From positions 11,940,524-12,004,523 of the forward strand of contig JADWOT020000003.1 in assembly GCA_036345935.2 (NCBI GenBank): 64,000 nt of DNA, given 5' to 3'. The stretch is from Taenia hydatigena. Lineage: Eukaryota > Platyhelminthes > Cestoda > Cyclophyllidea > Taeniidae. Of the stretch, positions 63,801 through 64,000 are shown piece after piece. How positions within the stretch are numbered: position 1 is the stretch's first letter; each line of letters opens with the position of its first letter. The notes beneath the pieces are model-generated. The model made no database searches. It was not told where the DNA came from and worked only from the letters and a program-made list of their open reading frames with translations. The position numbers and the translations under genes are program-made.

Positions 63801-64000
63801 TCATTTACTTCGGAACAGATTTCCGCCTTACTGGTCAGCCTGCGCCGTTTGTATATCCCGGTGGTATCTGTGGCCAAAACACCATGGTTGTTAAGCCTTT
63901 TTCTCCGCTTTTTCGTGATGAATGCAGACTAGAGGAAATCACTGATGACTTTTAATTGAGAATTTTAAAATTCACTGGGCAGCGAAATCAGCTGAAGATA
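60801..64000. other. No supported gene
   Basis: Short frames only. The frame 63,743-63,955 (+) is preceded by a possible TGCAAAG acceptor and is not low-complexity, so it could be an exon of a gene running past the window, but I do not recognise it. Confidence 0.35.

Noticed and set aside
1..64000. tRNA, rRNA, CRISPR arrays, riboswitches and prokaryotic promoters
   Set aside because: I looked for B-box-like GGTTCGANNCC sequences, rRNA-like blocks and regularly spaced repeats. Nothing convincing was found, and the DNA is eukaryotic nuclear.

Overview
The window is animal nuclear DNA. Genes are split into small exons by GT-AG introns, many only 32-90 bases long. Open frames are otherwise short and there is no prokaryotic gene packing. 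Very short introns mixed with introns of 0.4-1.7 kb, a Ty3/gypsy relic, and a three-exon gene built as signal peptide + one fibronectin III domain + Ser/Thr stalk + hydrophobic (GPI-type) tail all fit a parasitic flatworm. A tapeworm is most likely, because that architecture matches the EG95/TSOL18/45W oncosphere-antigen genes. The species cannot be fixed from the sequence alone.

Layout. 1.56-7.85 kb and 31.5-37.3 kb are the two arms of one old inverted segmental duplication. The arms are about 70-85% alike by eye, with large indels, but carry one tract of 502 bases that differs at only 6 positions. Each arm holds a decayed copy of a leucine-rich-repeat gene with a conserved hydrophobic segment (5.8-7.3 kb on +; 33.5-32.1 kb on -). 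A third, better preserved LRR copy lies at 12.9-11.9 kb (-). The purine repeat (GGA)n fills 13.75-14.04 kb. An F-box protein exon is at 16.3-15.5 kb (-). 16.3-29.1 kb has no gene I can support. A small multi-exon C2H2 zinc-finger gene lies at 30.2-29.1 kb (-). A decayed Ty3/gypsy integrase with a 3' LTR relic is at 37.7-38.7 kb, and matching solo-LTR relics are at 13.56 and 60.65 kb.

40.0-48.3 kb carries the best gene of the window, folylpolyglutamate synthase (+), resolved into about 14 exons with consistent phases. Downstream are a two-exon cathepsin L-type relic with an in-frame stop (50.8-50.3 kb, -), the secreted FN3 gene (54.7-56.3 kb, +, complete, 182 aa) and a fragment matching the MoeA/gephyrin E domain (57.2-57.05 kb, -). 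The rest of 57.7-64 kb shows only the LTR relic.

The genes do not form a pathway. FPGS is housekeeping folate metabolism. The FN3 protein is probably a surface or secreted host-interface protein. The LRR, cathepsin and gypsy sequences are mostly decaying copies. Exon edges were placed by reading splice signals and phase by eye; identity figures outside the 502-base tract are visual estimates.
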